Assembly: GCF_035917975.1 (NCBI RefSeq)
Contig: NZ_CP109130.1
Coordinates: forward strand, 4,278,001 to 4,342,000
Source: Streptosporangium sp. NBC_01756
GTDB lineage: Bacteria; Actinomycetota; Actinomycetes; Streptosporangiales; Streptosporangiaceae
Length of the DNA stretch: 64,000 bases
Direction: 5' to 3'
Shown here: one piece after another, positions 60,137 to 64,000 of the stretch
Numbering within the stretch: the first letter of the stretch is position 1
Layout: each line of letters opens with the position of its first letter
Notes under the pieces: model-generated
Told to the model about the DNA's origin: nothing
What the model saw: the letters and a program-made list of their open reading frames with translations, nothing else
Database searches by the model: none
Made by a program: the position numbers and the translations under genes

Positions 60137-62008
60137 GTGGGTGACAACAGGGTTGCCAGTGACGATGACATCGGCCGTGCGGTCGTCGCCGGCGCACCCA
60201 ACGCGATCATCGCCCTGGACCGGGATCAGACGGTCCTGACATGGAACCCCGCCGCCGAGCGCCTGTTCGGCTGGTCCGCCGCGGAGATGCTCGGCCGCCG
60301 CGCCTCGGTGGTCCCCGAAGAGCTTATGGCCGAGCACAACGCGGTCCTGGAGCGGGTCCGCACCGGTGGCCAGGTCTCCCTGCGGACCAAGCGGTTCCGG
60401 CAGGACGGCAGCCTGATCGACGTACGGGTGGACACCGGCACCCTGCGATCCGAGGCGGGGGTCCTGCTCGGCTACGTCAGCGTCTACCACCCGGCCCAGG
60501 ACGACGAGACCGCCCACGACCGGGCCCTCCACCGGGCACAGCTGGTCCGCAGGCTCACCGACGTGGTCGCCGACATCAACGCCGAACGCGAGCTGCCCGC
60601 GGTGCTCGACCGGATCGCGGCCAGCCTCACCGAGCTGACCGGGGCGGACGCGGGCGGGTTCGTGCTCATCGAAGGGGATCGGCTCCGCCTCGTGGCCAGC
60701 CACCGCCTCCCCGACTCCCTGCGCGACTCCACCGCCGACCTGCGCACGAGCCTGGTCGGCAAGCTGCTGAGGACCGGCCGGACGGTGATGTTGGAGACGG
60801 GGGAGCAGGCCCGGCTGGACGAGCTGATCTGGTCGCAGCTCCCTGGCCTGCACACCATCGCGCTCGGCGTGGCGGCGGTGGCCGGCCGGCCGTACGGGGC
60901 GCTGTACGCCCTGTTCGCCAAGCACAAGGCGGGCCACGTGGAGCTGGAGCTGCTCGAACTGCTCGCCGGGCACGCCGGGATCGCCGTCGGCAACGCGATG
61001 GCCTACCAGGAGGCCGTACGGCAGCGCGCCCACGAGCGGGCGGTGTTCGACGCCAGCGCCGACGGCATCGCGGTCCTCGACAGCCTGGGCCGGGTCATCC
61101 AGTGGAACCCGGCCGCCGCCGACCTGACGGGTTTCCACGCGGCCGAGGTGATCGGCGGTCCTCCGCCGTTCCAGCTGCCCGAACCGGGTGACAAGCTCAC
61201 TCTTCAGCTGCCTTCCGGCGTGTGGCTGGACGTGCTCTGCGCGGAGATCGTGGAGACGGGTGAGATCGTGATCGACTTCCGCGACATCACCCGGGCCAAG
61301 GAGCTGGAGGAGGCCAAGGATCTGTTCCTCGCCACCACCAGCCACGAGCTGCGCACCCCGATCACGGTGGTCCGCGGTTTCGCCGGCACGCTCGACTCGC
61401 GCTGGGACAGCATGACCGACATCGAGCGCCGCGCCGCCGTGCACACCATCGCCGAGCGGGCGTCCTCTCTCGGCCAGCTCATGGACCACCTGCTGCTGGG
61501 CTCCCGTGCCGGAGCCGATGAGCTCGTGATCAGAATCGAGGGGTTCGACCTCGCCGAGCTGCTCCAGGCCGCCACGCTGGGCCTGCCGGTCCTGTCGGAA
61601 CTGCACCGGGTCGAGGTGGACATTCCCGAAGGCCTGCCCCTGGTCTCCGGCGACGCGTTCGCCACCGACATCATGCTCGGTCAGCTCCTGGAGAACGCCT
61701 TCAAGTATTCGCCGGACGGCGGGCTCATCAGGGTCGAGGCGTGGGTGGCCGGCGACCGGGTGGTGGTGGTCGTGGACGACGAGGGAGTGGGCATCCCCCT
61801 AGCGAGCAGGGAGAGCGTCTTCGGGCGATTCGTCCAAGGGGACAGCGGTGACCGCCGCCGGTTCGGCGGAGTCGGCCTCGGCCTCTACATCGTGCGCAGC
61901 CTGGCCCACGCCCAGGGGGCCGAGGTGTCGGCGCACCCCCGTCCCGGCGGCGGCACCCGCATGCGACTGGCCCTGCGCATTGCCGACACGCCGGGCGCCC
62001 TTACCTAA
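60137..62008 (+). CDS. PAS-GAF-PAS sensor histidine kinase
   Basis: A 623-residue cytosolic kinase without membrane segments. GTG 60137 (VGDNRVASDDD) was chosen; a CACTAT hexamer just upstream may be a -10 box with a short leader. Domain order: PAS (about 15-125; LFGWSAAEMLGRR), GAF (about 155-300), second PAS (about 305-410; NPAAADLTGF), HisKA (TTSHELRTPITVV) and HATPase (LLENAFKYSP, DDEGVGIP, GGVGLGLYIV). No response regulator gene is adjacent. Confidence 0.93.
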   Translation: MGDNRVASDDDIGRAVVAGAPNAIIALDRDQTVLTWNPAAERLFGWSAAEMLGRRASVVPEELMAEHNAVLERVRTGGQVSLRTKRFRQDGSLIDVRVDTGTLRSEAGVLLGYVSVYHPAQDDETAHDRALHRAQLVRRLTDVVADINAERELPAVLDRIAASLTELTGADAGGFVLIEGDRLRLVASHRLPDSLRDSTADLRTSLVGKLLRTGRTVMLETGEQARLDELIWSQLPGLHTIALGVAAVAGRPYGALYALFAKHKAGHVELELLELLAGHAGIAVGNAMAYQEAVRQRAHERAVFDASADGIAVLDSLGRVIQWNPAAADLTGFHAAEVIGGPPPFQLPEPGDKLTLQLPSGVWLDVLCAEIVETGEIVIDFRDITRAKELEEAKDLFLATTSHELRTPITVVRGFAGTLDSRWDSMTDIERRAAVHTIAERASSLGQLMDHLLLGSRAGADELVIRIEGFDLAELLQAATLGLPVLSELHRVEVDIPEGLPLVSGDAFATDIMLGQLLENAFKYSPDGGLIRVEAWVAGDRVVVVVDDEGVGIPLASRESVFGRFVQGDSGDRRRFGGVGLGLYIVRSLAHAQGAEVSAHPRPGGGTRMRLALRIADTPGALT

Positions 62009-62165
62009 GTGACACGCCGGTGCGGTAACGAGCTGGTAACAGATGAGCTGATCTATTGTCGAATGTGCACAAGCTGTAATTGACGCTCGGTTTCTAAGAC
62101 CATCTAACGGGGCATTTCGGTCGTACTGGGGGTGCATTCCTCAGGGGGAACAGGGATACGGGGAG

Positions 62166-62621
62166 GTGAGTGCGTCGAACGTCGTGTTGCTACCGTACGC
62201 GCCGTCCAGCGTCGCTGTCGCACGCCAACGCCTCTGCTCTGACCTGCAGGAATGGGGGGTCTACGAGGCCGCGATCGATGATGCGGTCCTTGTGGTGAGT
62301 GAGCTGCTGAGCAACGCGCTCCGGCATGCCCATCCTTTACCGTCCGGTCAGATCAAGGTGGCGTGGCGCTGGACCAACGAACACGTCGAGGTTGCGGTGA
62401 GTGACGGAGGGGCCGCCACGGAGCCGCGCGCCGGACGCCCCACGCTCTCCTCGCTGGGGGGCAGGGGCCTCGGTATCGTCGAGTATCTGGCCGCCAGGTG
62501 GGGGGTCAGGCATGACGACGAGATGACCACGGTCTGGGCTGTGGTCACCACTGTCAGCACTGTGAGTAACGGTAACGGTCAGATCTCCCTTCAGGAGCCT
62601 GCTCTGCGGGAGTGCGGATAG
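62166..62621 (+). CDS. RsbW-like ATP-binding protein (second)
   Basis: A 151-residue HATPase_c_2 protein. N-box-like VSELLSNALRHAHP, the VSDGGAATEP turn and the GRGLGIVEYLA lid are clear. GTG 62166 lies directly at a GGGGAGG site, which is too close, so the true start may be a little downstream. It follows the PAS-GAF kinase by about 160 bp. No sigma or STAS gene is adjacent. It is likely an anti-sigma or regulatory kinase. Confidence 0.88.
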   Translation: MSASNVVLLPYAPSSVAVARQRLCSDLQEWGVYEAAIDDAVLVVSELLSNALRHAHPLPSGQIKVAWRWTNEHVEVAVSDGGAATEPRAGRPTLSSLGGRGLGIVEYLAARWGVRHDDEMTTVWAVVTTVSTVSNGNGQISLQEPALRECG

Positions 62622-62664
62622 GTCCGCGTCCCGCTTCACACCGGCGTGAAGCGGGACACGGACC
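62621..62664. terminator. Bidirectional terminator between RsbW-like and YidC genes
   Basis: An inner 12-bp stem, GTCCCGCTTCAC (62628-62639) with its complement (62646-62657), is extended by an outer 6-bp stem GGTCCG/CGGACC (62621-62626 and 62659-62664). Confidence 0.88.
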
Positions 62665-62673
62665 CAGCTGGAC

Positions 62674-63363
62674 TCAGGCGGGTGCCGCCCGGTGCAGCAC
62701 CGCCTTCTCACCGGCCGTCCACGCCGTGCTGACCAGCAGATAGATCCCGGCGGCGAGCGGGAGCACGGCCGCGGCCAGCAGCGTCCCGAACGGCAGCAGG
62801 GGCATGAGCCTGCGGAGCATCTCCGGCTGGACCTCCTCGCCCATGGTGCGGCGCACTCGCCGCGATGTGACCAGGGCCACGGCGAGCAGCAGCAGGAAGA
62901 GCCCGGCGAAGACCAGGGCGGGGCCGCTGAGCAGCCCGAAGCCGGCCACCGTGCCGGCGAACTGCTGTCCCAGCGGCACTCCGAACAGCCCGTGGGTGAG
63001 AAGCGCGTTGGCCTGCCCGGCGATCACCGAAGAGGCGAAGACCCGGTACATCACCATGAGGACCGGCACCTGGGCGAAGCCCTGCAGGCAGCCGGCCAGC
63101 GGCGAGGTCTTCTCCTCGGCGTAGAGCGCGGTCAGCTCACGCTGGAGCCGCCCGGGATCGCGGTCGTACCGCGTTCTCAGCTCCTTGATCCGCGGTGCCA
63201 GGCGGGCCCTGACCCGCTCGCCCCTGGCCTGCATGACGCTGAGCGGGAGCAGCAGGAGCCGGACGCCGAGGGTGCACAGGACGATCGCCAGGGCGGTCGA
63301 GCCCAGCGGCTGGGCCAGTGCGGTGATGAGTCCGGCGGTGAACTCGATGATGGAATCGAACAT
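62674..63363 (-). CDS. YidC/Oxa1-family membrane insertase
   Basis: A 229-residue polytopic membrane protein with about five transmembrane helices. The conserved YidC core ALAIVLCTLGVRLLLLPLSV is followed by the basic cytoplasmic loop LAPRIKELRTRYDRDPGRLQREL and AGCLQGFAQVPVLMVMYRVF. It is shorter than the housekeeping actinobacterial YidC and is in an operon with two small membrane proteins, so is probably a second, specialised insertase. Confidence 0.9.
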   Translation of the reverse strand: MFDSIIEFTAGLITALAQPLGSTALAIVLCTLGVRLLLLPLSVMQARGERVRARLAPRIKELRTRYDRDPGRLQRELTALYAEEKTSPLAGCLQGFAQVPVLMVMYRVFASSVIAGQANALLTHGLFGVPLGQQFAGTVAGFGLLSGPALVFAGLFLLLLAVALVTSRRVRRTMGEEVQPEMLRRLMPLLPFGTLLAAAVLPLAAGIYLLVSTAWTAGEKAVLHRAAPA

Positions 63364-63442
63364 GGGGGCCCTTCCGGCTGGAATGGAATCAGCACAGAAG
63401 ACGCCCGCGCCCCGGACCTCCCGGGTGCACTCAGGTGTGGCT

Positions 63443-63709
63443 CTACGCGGGCGCCGGGCCCGATGAGGGTGCTCTCGGCCGTGGCCGCCCGGCCGCGTCG
63501 GGGTCGCGCTGCCGGACGAACATGGTCCGTCTGGCCCGGTCCCGCCGCGACAGCGGTGACCGTTCCCCCGTCTCCGCGAGGAGGGGCGGCCGGCGCAGCG
63601 CCCAGGCGAGCAGGAGCACGCCCAGCCCGACCACGGCGGTCGCCGTCAGCAGCCCGCCGCCCTCGAACAGCCAGACGGACAGCGTCTGCAGGGCGAGCAG
63701 CACGTTCAC
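63443..63709 (-). CDS. DUF6412-like small membrane protein
   Basis: An 88-residue protein with GTG start 63709, one or two hydrophobic segments (LLTATAVVGLGVLLLAWAL) and a basic tail ending RQRDPDAAGRPRPRAP. That tail is what I recall from DUF6412 proteins beside YidC in actinomycetes. It overlaps the preceding gene by GTGA. Function unknown. Confidence 0.8.
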   Translation of the reverse strand: MNVLLALQTLSVWLFEGGGLLTATAVVGLGVLLLAWALRRPPLLAETGERSPLSRRDRARRTMFVRQRDPDAAGRPRPRAPSSGPAPA

Positions 63710-63873
63710 TTGGCGAACTTGCCCACGATCGTGACCACGGCGACGACCACGAAGGCCACCAGAGCCAGCACGACCAGGAACTTCACCAGCCCGAACAGCG
63801 CGGGCAGCACGAGCCCGAACACGACGTAGAGCGCGAGGACGACGCCCAGGACTGCCATGACGGTACGACTCAT
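63706..63873 (-). CDS. Two-helix small membrane protein
   Basis: A 55-residue protein starting MSRTVMAVLGVVLALYVVFG, with a second hydrophobic stretch (FLVVLALVAFVVVAVVTIVG) and ending KFAK. It overlaps the DUF6412 gene (GTGA at 63706-63709) and is therefore likely translated first in the YidC operon. No family is recognised. Confidence 0.75.
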   Translation of the reverse strand: MSRTVMAVLGVVLALYVVFGLVLPALFGLVKFLVVLALVAFVVVAVVTIVGKFAK

Positions 63874-64000
63874 GAGCACACCGTACGTCCGGAGATCGTC
63901 CCGGCGCGAGCCGGGACGATAACGATCCAGTGCTTACGGAATGGTGACGCGGCCTGAGGACCGGCTGCCCGCTGGCCTACCGTGGGGACCTTGACATCCT

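Overview
The window is high-GC actinomycete chromosome, most likely a member of the Streptosporangiales. The composition, GTG/TTG starts, ATGA gene overlaps and gene order support this. The order of DLW-39, tRNA-Ala, cyclophilin, rhomboid, crgA, class E sortase, pabA, pknB, pbpA, rodA, pstP, fhaB, fhaA and tRNA-Leu is the origin-proximal cell-division/cell-wall block known from many actinobacteria. The organism assignment is an inference from sequence alone.

Region 1 (1-7.65 kb) is a tightly coupled five-gene operon: a SWIM-like zinc-finger protein, an unrecognised 473-aa protein, a vWA protein, a MoxR-type AAA+ ATPase and a 945-aa DUF5682-like protein with ChaN/TraB-like motifs. Three junctions are 1-4 nt overlaps, so the products are probably made together. 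The set resembles the poorly understood E. coli yehL-yehM-yehP-yehQ group and MoxR-vWA ternary systems. It is the best candidate for an under-described system here.

Region 2 (7.8-16.8 kb) holds metabolic and regulatory genes: an AraC regulator divergent from an exact NmrA/quinone-oxidoreductase fusion, NUDIX, GNAT, RsbW-like and STAS partner-switch proteins, VOC, DLW-39, a HAD hydrolase, a secreted nuclease and tRNA-Ala(TGC).

Region 3 (16.8-27.2 kb) looks like an integration hotspot at the tRNA-Ala 3' end. The 3' half of the tRNA plus about 790 bp of flank recurs 3420 bp downstream, and two decayed tRNA-Ala-like fragments lie further on (near 26.0 and 27.15 kb). Inside are a GntR operon with a zinc-finger microprotein, a NUDIX gene, long nested inverted repeats, an orphan MNT-type nucleotidyltransferase, an IS3 remnant and a complete ISL3-family IS inserted between an SDR gene and its divergent HxlR regulator.

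Region 4 (27.2-39.2 kb) holds a ROK repressor, a Ser/Thr kinase, DinB, a NarL-type two-component operon, a decayed serine-hydrolase fragment, a double GNAT protein, and an OmpR-type two-component operon divergent from a secreted repeat protein.

Region 5 (39.2-51.9 kb) is the conserved cell-division/peptidoglycan block. Region 6 (52-64 kb) holds paired CNNM/CBS transporters, an LCP ligase, GPP34, rhodanese, a TPP riboswitch with a CytX transporter, Ogt, a PAS-GAF-PAS histidine kinase, a second RsbW-like kinase and a YidC operon. No rRNA gene or CRISPR array is visible.
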